Made by a program: the position numbers and the translations under genes. This document shows, piece by piece, positions 41,901-56,900 of a DNA stretch of 64,000 bases. Below the pieces are notes generated by a model. That model made no database searches. It was given only the letters and a program-made list of their open reading frames with translations, and was not told the DNA's origin. Source of the stretch: Lucinisca nassula (Eukaryota > Mollusca > Bivalvia > Lucinida > Lucinidae); contig OY757011.1 in assembly GCA_963580285.1 (NCBI GenBank), forward strand, positions 149,791,092 to 149,855,091, given 5' to 3'. Every line of letters begins with the position of its first letter. The first letter of the stretch is position 1.

Positions 41901-44900
41901 GAAAGCTTAGATGGTTTTGTTTAACCCTTAAATTCCTGTACTGTAAGCAAATAGTGTAGACCCTGATCGACCTCACAGTGATTAGAACAGCATGTTTTTT
42001 TTTTTCTATAAATGTTATCTGGATTTCCTACAAGTCAGTGATAGTCACAAAGACATCAGAATTTCAGAGAAGATTTTTGAAGCTTTTTCCATTATAAGTC
42101 CATGGGAGCTAAGGGGCCCCGGGGTGGGGGCCAATCTGGACCCCAGGGGCAGGATTTATGAAGGTGACCACTTGCCCTTGCTACATGCTAAATATCTAAG
42201 GTCTTGGCCCTGTGGTTTCAGAGAAGAAGATTTTTGAAGCTTTACAAGTCAGTGATAGTCACAAAGACATTAGCACTTCAAAACTGTTCTAGCTTATGTG
42301 CTTAGTAAATTTTGGTCGATTGATAAATAATCAACCCAAATTATTACATTATACTTAACCCTTTTTGTACCAGAAACTCCAAACAGGTATTTAGCAAACC
42401 GTGCAGGCCCAGATCAGATGCCGCAGAATGTGGTGTCTGTTCAGGGCCTACACTGTTTGCAAAAAGTTCAGCCATTTTTCACATCAGTTTTGAAGAAAAC
42501 ACAATCTGACACCCCTAAAGTTTGAAATGGACTATATATAAGGTGGAAGATTCCATCTGGTACAAAATGGGTTAATCCAACCCTGTATATTGAGTAATGT
42601 GTGGCCTTTTTCCTTACTTCTTCTCATAAAGTAGATTGTCTGGTATGAGTTTGGTATGATGTGGCTGGAAAGAGGTCTGTAAGTGTTCTTATTACTAGTC
42701 ATGACCAGCAGACAGCATTTACAAAGTATTTTTTTTTTCAGAGAAAACAAGACCAAATGTGAATCGTCTGCTTGGCAGCTGATTCACTTAAAATGTTTCT
42801 GAAAAATAGGAAAATAGACTGCCTGTTGTAGAATTTTGTTATTTTTGGAGTGCTTAAGAACTTCCTCTAGTTCTTTATAAAAAAAATTAACACTCTTGCT
42901 AATTTGTATGGCGGAGGAGGCTAGCTTCTGTTTTGCTGATAGCTGACTCCAAAGATTGGTATTTTGGTGAAATCGGAATACTTTGGAAAATTATCTCTAT
43001 GTTAACTTTATATTTCAGTGCCTACCTGACTACCTCGAAGGTCTGCTTGTTATTTCGAAGAATGGTGCTCTGAACAAGCAGTATGAGATGGACATTGCCT
43101 TCCTAGCAGCCTTACTACATAGAGCCTCTGATCATGTTGCCATGCCTACCCTGTAAGTTCCACAGTATGTTAGGATAACAAACCCATTTGAGACAATAGT
43201 ATCTTTTATACCCTCATAAGGTCCTTTTTCAAATGAAAATTAGAAGTGAAAGCAATGATCTTTTTCTCTTTCAAAAATAGATTATGGGTGCTCATTAGAA
43301 CTGCCTCGAGTTCTCATCGAGGCAGTTCTAATGAGCACCCACATACTATGGTTTGGAGCACAAATGAAGAAAATATTACATTTCCTTACAAATCCCATTT
43401 TCCCCTATACAAGGGTTTACATGGACTTCTGTTGACACAAAGAACCCTGTTTCATTTGCATCATTCTTTTCAAAATAATGATGTCATATTCTTTGCTCAT
43501 ATAACTTCAAAACAGTTTATACAGATAGTAGAACCAAAATGGCCAAGAGGGATTTAGTAAGAAAATTTAGACTTGCAGAGTTCCTCATATCTGATTTTTG
43601 ACTGGTGCTTGTGAGGATATTTCAATATCAGCAGATGAGCTACTCTGTCTGGGAACATGTCTTGGTCTACTAATCTGTACATTTTTGCTTGGATTCAAGA
43701 CATTTTGGAATCCAGATATAAACCATGGTTAACCAAAACAGTGCTATATCCAGAACTATAGCAAAATTGTGCTATAAGCATAAATGTGTTGCTGACCTCA
43801 GTGGCATTGCGATAACACATCCTTGCGCTAAAATGACATCTATTTCATCTCAAGAATTAACATTTTTCAGAAGAAAACTATTTATTATCCCCACGTTTTT
43901 AAAAAAAAGTGGGGATATTGTTATCGCCTCCGTCCGTCTGTCTGTCCGTCCGTCCGTCTGTCCGTCTGTCTGTCCGGCTATCTCCTCCTAAACCGTTAGC
44001 CGGAATTCAACCAAATTTGGTATGCGAGTTGCTTACATGAATGGCTTGCGCAAGAGCACATTTTTTTTTGTCCCCGCCCCCAGGGGCCCTGGGGAGGGGT
44101 CAAAAGGTCAAATATCAATAAAATTCAATTACAAAGTCAATTTTGAAGATTTTGATGCCAAACTTTGCACATGTACTTAGTTATGAAAAAAGTAAAACAT
44201 ATTGAACGGGATTTTGGCTGTGACCCCTAGGTCACGCCCTGGGGGTCGGACTTGGGGGGGGGGGGGGGGGGGGTCGGGGGTCAAAATTAAAGTTTTTCAG
44301 AACATAGTCATGTTGCATATCTATGCGAAGGGGATAATGGGTAGAATAAACTACAAGTAAAATTTTGACCCTGGGGTCAGATTGGGGCCCTGGGAGAGGG
44401 GTCAAAGGGTCAAAATTTAAGTTTTTTGGAACATAGTCATGTGGCATATGAAATTGAAGGGCATGATTAGTAGAATATAATACAGGTAATATTTTGACCA
44501 TGGAGTCAAATTAGGGCCCAGGGTGAGGGGTTTTCGGTACTTGGCCCCTCTATAGAAAACGTGGGGATTTGCGATGGCGCGCCATCGACAGTATTCTAGT
44601 TTAATATTGCAAAAATGCTAATATTTCTGCTGAAAAAAATGGGAGCAGCTTTTGCATTTGCAAAAGCTGCTCCCATTTTTTCAGCAAAAATAACACTACA
44701 GTCCAACCTGTATTAAGCAAGCACCTTTGGGATGATCAAAAAGTGCTTGCTTAAGACAGGTGCTTGCTTAACACAGGTGAATTTTAATACATTTTCCCTT
44801 TTTGGGAACTGAAAGCCTGCTTGCTTAAGACAGGTTGCTTGCTTAATAGAGGTGGCCACTAAGACAGGTTTTGCTGTATATCAGTTATTTGACTTGCTAG

Positions 44901-47900
44901 AACAGTTAACAATTTGACCACTAACGAGCTCGTTAAGCTAACGATGCTTTGAACAACTCACCCCTGACTGGTAATCAGGGAGTGACAAGTTGTATCTCAA
45001 ACAGGTCCAGCAACATGAAATATTTACTACGATCATTCTCTGCCTTCCACTGATCCAAGAGGGCAGTTTCCATTATCTGGTGAAAGAATGTACACTGAAT
45101 AGGTTAACCACTTGCCCAGGTAAAGTGTGGTTAGGTAAACTGGGCTGTCTGACTCACCAAACCAAACTGGACCCAAACCATGCTTTTACCCATTTTGTAC
45201 CAAATGGAATCTTCCTACATATACATGGCACATGTCCATATAAAAATCTAAGAGTGTCAGGTTGTGTTTGCTTCAAAATTTATTTACGGCCCCCGCCCAT
45301 AGGGGCTTGAAGAAATATATGGGCTGCATGATGCTTCCACGCAGAGCTGAATCCGGCCCGCACACTAGTACTGGTAAACCGCTTAGACGATCTAAGCCTG
45401 TCCAGGAACCGCGGTGCGAGGCGGACCGTCCATGCTAATAAACCCATTTGGTTTCATTGGGCGACAGGGCTTGAGATGTCATTTTATCTCAATGTCGGGT
45501 AAAAGTCCCACAAAATTGGAAGCAACATCTCCAAAATGACCTTTACAGTGTTGACGGGGACTTTAAACCTCAAATCAATCAACCAATTCAAAATTTATTT
45601 GAATAAATGGCTGAACTTTTTGCAAAAAGTGTAGGCCCTGATCAGACGCTACATTCTAGTGCATCTGATCTCCACCCCTGCCCATTGGGGCTTGAAGAAA
45701 TAAATGGGCTGCATGATGCTTCCACGCAGAGCTGGAACCAGCCACCTATTAGTACTGGTAAACTGCTTACAGGTTCTAAGCATGCCCAGGGAAAGTGGTG
45801 CAAGTTGGACCGTCCATGCAAATAAACCATATTGGTTTCATTGGGTGGCAGGGCTTGAGATGTCATTTCAGCTCAGTGTCGCGTAAAAATCCCACAAAAT
45901 TGGAAGCAACGTCTCCAAAATGACCTATACAGTGTTGACGGGGACGTTAAACCTCAAATCAAACATTCAAAACTGCATCTGATCTGGGTCTGCACTGTTT
46001 GCCAATTACCACTTTAGTGGTTTCCGGTACAAAGTGGATTAAGGATCCGTATTACGAAAAAGGTTTTGGTATGTTTTTAAAATAATTAATATAATAATTT
46101 TTAGGTTTGAAAGATTTATGCTAAAACAATGCTACAAGAGTTTGACCATCAAAAGAAACTTAACCCTTATTTTGCTGAATATTCATTTAATCCACACCCA
46201 TTTCTGTCTATCAACCAATCAAATTACTTGATGTAATTTATTGCTACAAATTCATAAACTGAATGCCAAACAGTGTAGATCCTGATCTGATCTGGATCTA
46301 CACTGTTTGCAAAGATAGGGGTTGTCGTGAACAGCAAGATAAGGGTTAGAATACTTATAATATTATGTCTCCAAACCTGTCAAAAAAAAAAACCCTGCTC
46401 CCGCAAGGCTTGTTCACATCATTTTGTTGCTTTATTATGTTTGATACACCTGAGACATTCATTTTGTTCTGGATATAAGAAAGAACTGAAAATGAAATAT
46501 GTTTATTTTTTTGTTACTTAGTAAAGACTTGGACAGCCTCATGCCCCTAACTGTTAGAGGCTTGCCTACATACAAAGCACAACACTGGCTCAACAGGATA
46601 CATGAAGAATTAAAGGGAACTGTAATGAGACGAACACCACCAGAGTGTATGGCCAAGTTTGTTGGTAAGTTGAACAAGGAATCCAAACAATTGTTTTGAT
46701 TTTATTGAACTCCCTTCTCTGTACTGAATATGGATCATCAAATTCAAATTGGCTTGTCTCATCCAGCCAGTCAGTCAACTACATGTGAAGTCCTTTCATA
46801 CCTATCCAAATTTGAAACAAATATACAGTAAAATCCCTATATTAAGACCACCTTTGGGACTGTTCATAAGTGGTCTTTTGAACAGTCCCAGAGGTCGTCC
46901 CTGACCAGAGGACACTGTTGGCAGAAAAAAAGAAAGATTATGTGCAGCCTTCAAAATCAACTTTTGAAAGCAGAATTAGTCTTCATTTTAGATGGTCTTA
47001 ATAGTGGAATTTCACTGTATAGTTGAATTTCAATAGCTTGAATACCTTTGGGACCATGAAAATTTGTTGAAGACAAGGGTTGTTTGACGTATTGAGGTTT
47101 AATCAGAGCATATGGCCATGAAGCCTATAAAATAAAGGTATGTTGTGTGTACTCATTAGAATCACCTCATTGCAACGACATACTTTTTATGTCCCCGGTA
47201 GTGATAAAGGGAACATATTGTTTTTGCCCTGTCTGTTTGTTAATTTGTTTGTTTGTATGTGGACAACTTTAACTTTGGTCATAACTTTTGAACCGTTTGA
47301 GATAGAGCTTTCATATTTGGCATGAAGGTTCCTTGTGACAAGAGCTTTACATTCATGAAAAAAAAATTGACCTTTGACCTTCACCTTTGACCTACTTAAA
47401 AGAAAAGAATAACATTGGTCATAACTTTTGAACCGCTTGAGATACAGCCTTTATATTTGGCATGTATGTTCCTTGTGACAAAAGCTTTACATACATGAAA
47501 AAAAATTGACCTGTGACCTTGACCTTTGACCTACTTAAAATAAAAAATTACATTTTGGTCATAACTTTTGAACCGTTTGAGATAGAGCCTTCATATTTTA
47601 CATGTAGGTTCCTTGTGACAAGAGCTTTACATTCACACAAAAAAAATTTTACCTGTGACCTTGTCCGTTGACCTACATAAAAGAAAAAGTTAACAGTCAT
47701 AACTTTTGAACCATCTCAGATACAGCCTTCATATTTGGCATGTAGGTTCCTTGTGACAAGAATCTTACATTCATACAAAAAAAATTGACCTGTGACCTTG
47801 ACCTTTGACATACTTAAAAGAAAAAATTAACATTTTGGTCATAACTTTCGAACCGTTACGGATAGAGCCTTCATATTTGGCATGTAGGTTTCCTGTGATA

Positions 47901-50900
47901 AGAGCTTTACATTCATGTAAAAAAAATTGACCATGACCTTGACCTTTGACCTACTTAAAAGGAAAAATAAAATTGTTCAAAACTTTTAACCGTTTAAGAT
48001 AGAGCCTTCATATTTGGCTTGTAGGTTCCTTGTGACAATAGCTTTACTTTCATGCAAACTTTTTGACCTGTGACCTTGACCTATGACCTACTTTAAAGAA
48101 TTTTTTTTATTGTTCATAACTTTTGAACCGTTTAAGATAGAGCCTTCATATTTGGCATGTAAGTTCCTTGTGTCAAGGTCTTCCCACTCAAACAAAAAAT
48201 CTTGACCTTTGACCTTGACATTGAACTGTGACCAACTTAAAAAAAATGACCATGCCCGGGGACATGTTTTGTTTGTGTTCACAACCACATCTTGTTAAAA
48301 TAAGAAAAACCTCCCTAAGCTATCCAAATCTATACCGATATGATCCTAAATAGTGGGAAAAGTTGGCCAAAAGCAAACAGCGCAGACCCAGATCAGACTG
48401 CTCCTGAACAGTCTACACTGTTTGTCAGTCTGTCTGCACGTTTTGGACTCCTTGCTGGATCGTGAAACAAATTTGTTAAGTCCTCAAGGTGTTCGAATTT
48501 TTAGGGTTTTTACGGTAGATAGCTATAGCTGTTAAATGATTTTTTTAGGGATTCCAGAATGAGCCATGGTCAATGAGTCAGCTGTGTTTGAGTCATTGAA
48601 GTTTTAGTGTACTTACCCTTTTATGACAAGGGCAGAACTACACTTTTTGAAGGAGTAACATTCTTTCATTGGTCATAATGACTGGATACATGTCAAAGAC
48701 AGCTGAACTGGATGGAATTTATGAAAGTTGAATAGTCATTTGTTTCATATAATGAAACCACTCAGTTGTTTCATAATGGAACAACTGTCTATTGCACGAC
48801 CCTCAGAAAAAGAAACCGACTGAAGTCGGTTGATTTCTAAGAGTGCCCTAAAATCTGTCATTCTGTCAGTCTGTCCGTCTGTCCGTCCGTAACCCGTTTG
48901 TGAAAATTGGTGATAGTGACTTAACCGCTTGGAATATTTAAACAATTTTTGGCATACTGATAGATATCAATGAGATCTAACCAATGAGCTTGCGAAATAT
49001 TACATTCCATTTAGTGTAGCCTCGCCGAGGCAAAAAATGTGAAAATTTTTGAACTGCTTCTCCTCGGAAACCGTTGGGCCGATTTAAGTCAAATTTCATA
49101 TGGAGCCTCTATGGGATAGGGAAACCAAAATTTGCTCATGGGGTCCAGGTCACATGATCAAAATGGCCGCCAAGCCATATATGGTAAAAACCCTTCATAA
49201 ATAGTCTTCTCCAGAACCACTGGGCAGATTTCCACGAAACTTGATAAATAGCATCTTGGACGTAGGCCCATCATAAATTGCTAAAATGGTGACCCTGGGT
49301 TGACCTTGACCTTCTTTGGGTCCGTCCATAACCCGTTTGTGAAAATTGGTGATAGTGACTTAACCGCTTGGAATATTTAAACAATTTTTAGCATACTGAT
49401 AGATATCAATGAGATCTAACCAATGAACTTGCGGAATATTACATTCCATTTAGTATAGCCTCGCCGAGGCGAAAAATGTGAAAATTTTCGAACTGCTTCT
49501 CCTTGGAAACCGTTGGGCCGATTGAAATCAAATTTCATATGAAGTCTCTATGGGACGGGGGAAACCAAAATTTGCTCATGGGGTCCAGGTCACATGACCA
49601 AAATGGCCGCCAAGCCATATATGGTCTGTCTGTCTGTCCGTCCGTAACCCGTTTGTGAAAATTGGTGATAGTGACTTAACCGCTTGGAATATTTAATTTT
49701 TTGGCATACTGATAGATATCAATGAGATCTTACCAATGAACTTGTGAAATATTACATTCCATTTAGTATAGCCTCGCCGAGGCAAAAAATGTGAAAATTT
49801 TTGAACTGCTTCTCCTCGGAAACCGTTGGGCCGTTTGAAGTCAAATTTCATATGGAGCCTCTATGGGATGGGGGAAACCAAAATTTGCTCATGGGTTCCA
49901 GGTCAAATGCCCAAAATGGCCGCCAAGCCATATATGGTCTGTCTGTCTGTCCGTCCGTAACCCGTTTGTGAAAAATGGTGATAGTGACTTAACCTCTTGG
50001 ATTATTTAAACAGTTTTTGGCATACTGATAGATATCAATGAGATCTTACCAATGAACTTGCGAAATATTACATTCCATTTAGTATAGCTTCGCCGAGGCA
50101 AAAAATGTGAAAATTTTTTAGCTGCTTCTCCTCAGAAACCGTTGGGCCGATTGAAGTCAAATTTCATATGGAGCCTCTATTGGATTGGGGAAACCAGAAT
50201 TTGCTCATGGGGTCCAGGTCACATTACCAAAATGGCCGCCAAGCCATATATGGTCTGTCTGTCTGTGCGTCCGTAACCCGTTTGTGAAAACTGGTGATAG
50301 TGGCTTAACCGCTTGGAATATTTAAACATTTTTTGGCATACCGATAGATATCAATGAGATCAAACCAATGAGCTTGCGAAATATTACATTCCATTTAGTA
50401 TAGCCTCGCCGAGGCAAAAAATGTGAAAATTGTTGAACTGCTTCTCCTCGGAAACCGTTGGGTCGATTTAAGTCAAATTTCATATGGAGCCTCTATGGGA
50501 TAGGGAAACCAAAATTTGCTCATGGGGTCCAGGTCACATGACCAAAATGGCCGCCAAGCCATATATGGTAAAAACCCTTCATAAATAGTCTTCTCCAGAA
50601 CCACTGGGCAGATTTCCACGAAACTTGATAAATAGCATCTGGGACGTAGGTCCATCATAAATTGCTAAAATGGTGACCCTGGGTTGACCTTGACCTTCTT
50701 TGGGTCCGTCCGTAACCCGTTTGTGAAAATTGGTGATAGTGACTTAACCGCTTGGAATATTTAAACATTTTGGCATACTGATAGATATCAATGAGATCTA
50801 ACCAATGAACTTGCGAAATATTACATTCCATATAGTATAGCCTCGCCGAGGCGAAAAATGTGAAAATTTTCAAACTGCTTCTCCTTGGAAACCGTTGGGC

Positions 50901-53900
50901 CGATTGAAATCAAATTTCATATGAAGCCTCTATGGGCCGGGGGAAACCAAAATTTGCTCATGGGGTCCAGGTCACATGACCAAAATGGCCGCCAAGCCAT
51001 ATATGGTCTGTCTGTCTGTCCGTCCGTAACCCGTTTGTGAAAATTGGTGATAGTGACTTAACCGCTTGGAATATTTAAACAATTTTTGGCATACTGATAG
51101 ATATCAATGAGATCTTACAAATGAACTTGTGAAATATTTCACTCCATTTAGTATAGCCTCGCCGAGGCGAAAAATGTGAAAATTTTCGAACTGCTTCTCC
51201 TTGGAAACCGTTGGGCCGATTGAAATCAAATTTCATATGAAGTCTCTATGGGAGGGGGGAAACCAAAATTTGCTCATGGGGTCCAGGTCACATGACCAAA
51301 ATGGCCGCCAAGCCATATATGGTCTGTCTGTCTGTCCGTCCGTAACCCGTTTGTGAAAATTGGTGATAGTGACTTAACCGCTTGGAATATTTAAACAATT
51401 TTTCGCATACTGATAGATATCAATGAGATCTTACCAATGAACTTGTGAAATATTACATTCCATTTAGTATAGCCTCGCCGAGGCAAAAAATGTGAAAATT
51501 TTTGAACTGCTTCTCCTCGGAAACCGTTGGGCCGTTTGAAGTCAAATTTCATATGGAGCCTCTATGGGATGGGGGAAACCAAAATTTGCTCATGGGGTCC
51601 AGGTCACATGACCAAAATGGCCGCCAAGCCATATATGGTCTGTCTGTCTGTCCGTCCGTAACCCGTTTGTGAAAAATGGTGATAGTGACTTAACCTCTTG
51701 GATTATTTAAACAGTTTTTGGCATACTGATAGATATCAATGAGATCTTACCAATGAACTTGCGAAATATTACATTCCATTTAGTATAGCTTCGCCGAGGC
51801 AAAAAATGTGAAAATTTTTTAGCTGCTTCTCCTCAGAAACCGTTGGGCCGATTGAAGTCAAATTTCATATGGAGCCTCTATTGGATTGGGGAAACCAGAA
51901 TTTGCTCATGGGGTCCAGGTCACATTACCAAAATGGCCGCCAAGCCATATATGGTCTGTCTGTCTGTGCGTCCGTAACCCGTTTGTGAAAACTGGTGATA
52001 GTGGCTTAACCGCTTGGAATATTTAAACATTTTTTGGCATACTGATAGATATCAATGAGATCTAACCAATGAGCTTGCGAAATATTACATTCCATTTAGT
52101 ATAGCCTCGCCGAGGCAAAAAATGTGAAAATTGTTGAACTGCTTCTCCTCGGAAACCGTTGGGTCGATTTAAGTCAAATTTCATATGGAGCCTCTATGGG
52201 ATAGGGAAACCAAAATTTGCTCATGGGGTCCAGGTCACATGACCAAAATGGCCGCCAAGCCATATATGGTAAAAACCCTTCATAAATAGTCTTCTCCAGA
52301 ACCACTGGGCAGATTTCCACGAAACTTGATAAATAGCATCTGGGACGTAGGTCCATCATAAATTGCTAAAATGGTGACCCTGGGTTGACCTTGACCTTCT
52401 TTGGGTCCGTCCATAACCCGTTTGTGAAAATTGGTGATAGTGACTTAACCGCTTGGAATATTTAAACAATTTTTAGCATACTGATAGATATCAATGAGAT
52501 CTAACCAATGAACTTGCGGAATATTACATTCCATTTAGTATAGCCTCGCCGAGGCGAAAAATGTGAAAATTTTTGAACTGCTTCTCCTTGGAAACCGTTG
52601 GGCCGATTGAAATCAAATTTCATATGAAGTCTCTATGGGACGGGGGAAACCAAAATTTGCTCATGGGGTCCAGGTCACATGACCAAAATGGCCGCCAAGC
52701 CATATATGGTCTGTCTGTCTGTCCGTCCGTAACCCGTTTGTGAAAATTGGTGATAGTGACTTAACCGCTTGGAATATTTAAACAATTTTTGGCATACTGA
52801 TAGATATCAATGAGATCTTACCAATGAACTTGTGAAATATTACATTCCATTTAGTATAGCCTCGCCGAGGCAAAAAATGTGAAAATTTTTGAACTGCTTC
52901 TCCTCGGAAACCGTTGGGCCGTTTGAAGTCAAATTTCATATGGAGCCTCTATGGGATGGGGGAAACCAAAATTTGCTCATGGGTTCCAGGTCAAATGACC
53001 AAAATGGCCGCCAAGCCATATATGGTCTGTCTGTCTGTCCGTCCGTAACCCGTTTGTGAAAATTGGTGATAGTGACTTAACCGCTTGGAATATTTAAACA
53101 ATTTTTGGCATACTGATAGATATCAATGAGATCTAACCAATGAGCTTGCGAAATATTACATTCCATTTAGTGTAGCCTCGCCGAGGCAAAAAATGTGAAA
53201 ATTTTTGAACTGCTTCTCCTCGGAAACCGTTGGGCCGATTTAAGTCAAATTTCATATGGAGCCTCTATGGGATAGGGAAACCAAAATTTGCTCATGGGGT
53301 CCAGGTCACATGATCAAAATGGCTGCCAAGCCATATATGGTAAAAACCCTTCATAAATAGTCTTCTCCAGAACCACTGGGCAGATTTCCACGAAACTTGA
53401 TAAATAGCATCTTGGACGTAGGCCCATCATAAATTGCTAAAATGGTGACCCTGGGTTGACCTTGACCTTCTTTGGGTCCGTCCATAACCCGTTTGTGAAA
53501 ATTGGTGATAGTGACTTAACCGCTTGGAATATTTAAACAATTTTTAGCATACTGATAGATATCAATGAGATCTAACCAATGAACTTGCGGAATATTACAT
53601 TCCATTTAGTATAGCCTCGCCGAGGCGAAAAATGTGAAAATTTTCGAACTGCTTCTCCTTGGAAACCGTTGGGCCGATTGAAATCAAATTTCATATGAAG
53701 TCTCTATGGGACGGGGGAAACCAAAATTTGCTCATGGGGTCCAGGTCACATGACCAAAATGGCCGCCAAGCCATATATGGTCTGTCTGTCTGTCCGTCCG
53801 TAACCCGTTTGTGAAAATTGGTGATAGTGACTTAACCGCTTGGAATATTTAAACATTTTTTGGCATACTGATAGATATCAATGAGATCTTACCAATGAAC

Positions 53901-56900
53901 TTGTGAAATATTACATTCCATTTAGTATAGCCTCGCTGAGGCAAAAAATGTGAAAATTTTTGAACTGCTTCTCCTCGGAAACCGTTGGGCCGTTTGAAGT
54001 CAAATTTCATATGGAGCCTCTATGGGATGGGGGAAACCAAAATTTGCTCATGGGTTCCAGGTCAAATGACCAAAATGGCCGCCAAGCCATATATGGTCTG
54101 TCTGTCTGTCCGTCCGTAACCCGTTTGTGAAAAATGGTGATAGTGACTTAACCTCTTGGATTATTTAAACAGTTTTTGGCATACTGATAGATATCAATGA
54201 GATCTTACCAATGAACTTGCGAAATATTACATTCCATTTAGTATAGCTTCGCCGAGGCAAAAAATGTGAAAATTTTTTAGCTGCTTCTCCTCAGAAACCG
54301 TTGGGCCGATTGAAGTCAAATTTCATATGGAGCCTCTATTGGATTGGGGAAACCAGAATTTGCTCATGGGGTCCAGGTCACATTACCAAAATGGCCGCCA
54401 AGCCATATATGGTCTGTCTGTCTGTGCGTCCGTAACCCGTTTGTGAAAACTGGTGATAGTGGCTTAACCGCTTGGAATATTTAAACATTTTTTGGCATAC
54501 CGATAGATATCAATGAGATCAAACCAATGAGCTTGCGAAATATTACATTCCATTTAGTATAGCCTCGCCGAGGCAAAAAATGTGAAAATTGTTGAACTGC
54601 TTCTCCTCGGAAACCGTTGGGTCGATTTAAGTCAAATTTCATATGGAGCCTCTATGGGATAGGGAAACCAAAATTTGCTCATGGGGTCCAGGTCACATGA
54701 CCAAAATGGCCGCCAAGCCATATATGGTAAAAACCCTTCATAAATAGTCTTCTCCAGAACCACTGGGCAGATTTCAACGAAACTTGATAAATAGCATCTG
54801 GGACGTAGGTCCATCATAAATTGCTAAAATGGTGACCCTGGGTTGACCTTGACCTTCTTTGGGTCCGTCCGTAACCCGTTTGTGAAAATTGGTGATAGTG
54901 ACTTAACCGCTTGGAATATTTAAACATTTTGGCATACTGATAGATATCAATGAGATCTAACCAATGAACTTGCGAAATATTACATTCCATATAGTATAGC
55001 CTCGCCGAGGCGAAAAATGTGAAAATTTTCAAACTGCTTCTCCTTGGAAACCGTTGGGCCGATTGAAATCAAATTTCATATGAAGCCTCTATGGGCCGGG
55101 GGAAACCAAAATTTGCTCATGGGGTCCAGGTCACATGACCAAAATGGCCGCCAAGCCATATATGGTCTGTCTGTCTGTCCGTCCGTAACCCGTTTGTGAA
55201 AATTGGTGATAGTGACTTAACCGCTTGGAATATTTAAACAATTTTTGGCATACTGATAGATATCAATGAGATCTTACAAATGAACTTGTGAAATATTTCA
55301 CTCCATTTAGTATAGCCTCGCCGAGGCGAAAAATGTGAAAATTTTCGAACTGCTTCTCCTTGGAAACCGTTGGGCCGATTGAAATCAAATTTCATATGAA
55401 GTCTCTATGGGAGGGGGGAAACCAAAATTTGCTCATGGGGTCCAGGTCACATGACCAAAATGGCCGCCAAGCCATATATGGTCTGTCTGTCTGTCCGTCC
55501 GTAACCCGTTTGTGAAAATTGGTGATAGTGACTTAACCGCTTGGAATATTTAAACAATTTTTCGCATACTGATAGATATCAATGAGATCTTACCAATGAA
55601 CTTGTGAAATATTACATTCCATTTAGTATAGCCTCGCCGAGGCAAAAAATGTGAAAATTTTTGAACTGCTTCTCCTCGGAAACCGTTGGGCCGTTTGAAG
55701 TCAAATTTCATATGGAGCCTCTATGGGATGGGGGAAACCAAAATTTGCTCATGGGGTCCAGGTCACATGACCAAAATGGCCGCCAAGCCATATACGGTCT
55801 GTCTGTCTGTCCGTCCGTAACCCGTTTGTGAAAAATGGTGATAGTGACTTAACCTCTTGGATTATTTAAACAGTTTTTGGCATACTGATAGATATCAATG
55901 AGATCTTACCAATGAACTTGCGAAATATTACATTCCATTTAGTATAGCTTCGCCGAGGCAAAAAATGTGAAAATTTTTTAGCTGCTTCTCCTCAGAAACC
56001 GTTGGGCCGATTGAAGTCAAATTTCATATGGAGCCTCTATTGGATTGGGGAAACCAGAATTTGCTCATGGGGTCCAGGTCACATTACCAAAATGGCCGCC
56101 AAGCCATATATGGTCTGTCTGTCTGTGCGTCCGTAACCCGTTTGTGAAAACTGGTGATAGTGGCTTAACCGCTTGGAATATTTAAACATTTTTTGGCATA
56201 CTGATAGATATCAATGAGATCTAACCAATGAGCTTGCGAAATATTACATTCCATTTAGTATAGCCTCGCCGAGGCAAAAAATGTGAAAATTGTTGAACTG
56301 CTTCTCCTCGGAAACCGTTGGGTCGATTTAAGTCAAATTTCATATGGAGCCTCTATGGGATAGGGAAACCAAAATTTGCTCATGGGGTCCAGGTCACATG
56401 ACCAAAATGGCCGCCAAGCCATATATGGTAAAAACCCTTCATAAATAGTCTTCTCCAGAACCACTGGGCAGATTTCCACGAAACTTGATAAATAGCATCT
56501 GGGACGTAGGTCCATCATAAATTGCTAAAATGGTGACCCTGGGTTGACCTTGACCTTCTTTGGGTCCGTCCATAACCCGTTTGTGAAAATTGGTGATAGT
56601 GACTTAACCGCTTGGAATATTTAAACAATTTTTAGCATACTGATAGATATCAATGAGATCTAACCAATGAACTTGTGAAATATTTCACTCCATTTAGTAT
56701 AGCCTCGCCGAGGCGAAAAATGTGAAAATTTTTGAACTGCTTCTCCTTGGAAACCGTTGGGCCGATTGAAATCAAATTTCATATGAAGTCTCTATGGGAC
56801 GGGGGAAACCAAAATTTGCTCATGGGGTCCAGGTCACATGACCAAAATGGCCGCCAAGCCATATATGGTCTGTCTGTCTGTCCGTCCGTAACCCGTTTGT

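Larger units (their letters stand above)
45186..46042. mobile_element. MITE family B with two SINE-like insertions
   Basis: Three pieces make one family B copy: ttacccattttgtaccaaat ... tcaaaatttattt (45186-45285); gaataaatggctgaactttt ... gtgcatctgatct (45601-45671); and ctgggtctgcactgtttgcc ... ggtacaaagtggattaa (45986-46042). The gaps are the retroposons at 45286-45586 and 45672-45973. Confidence 0.85.
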
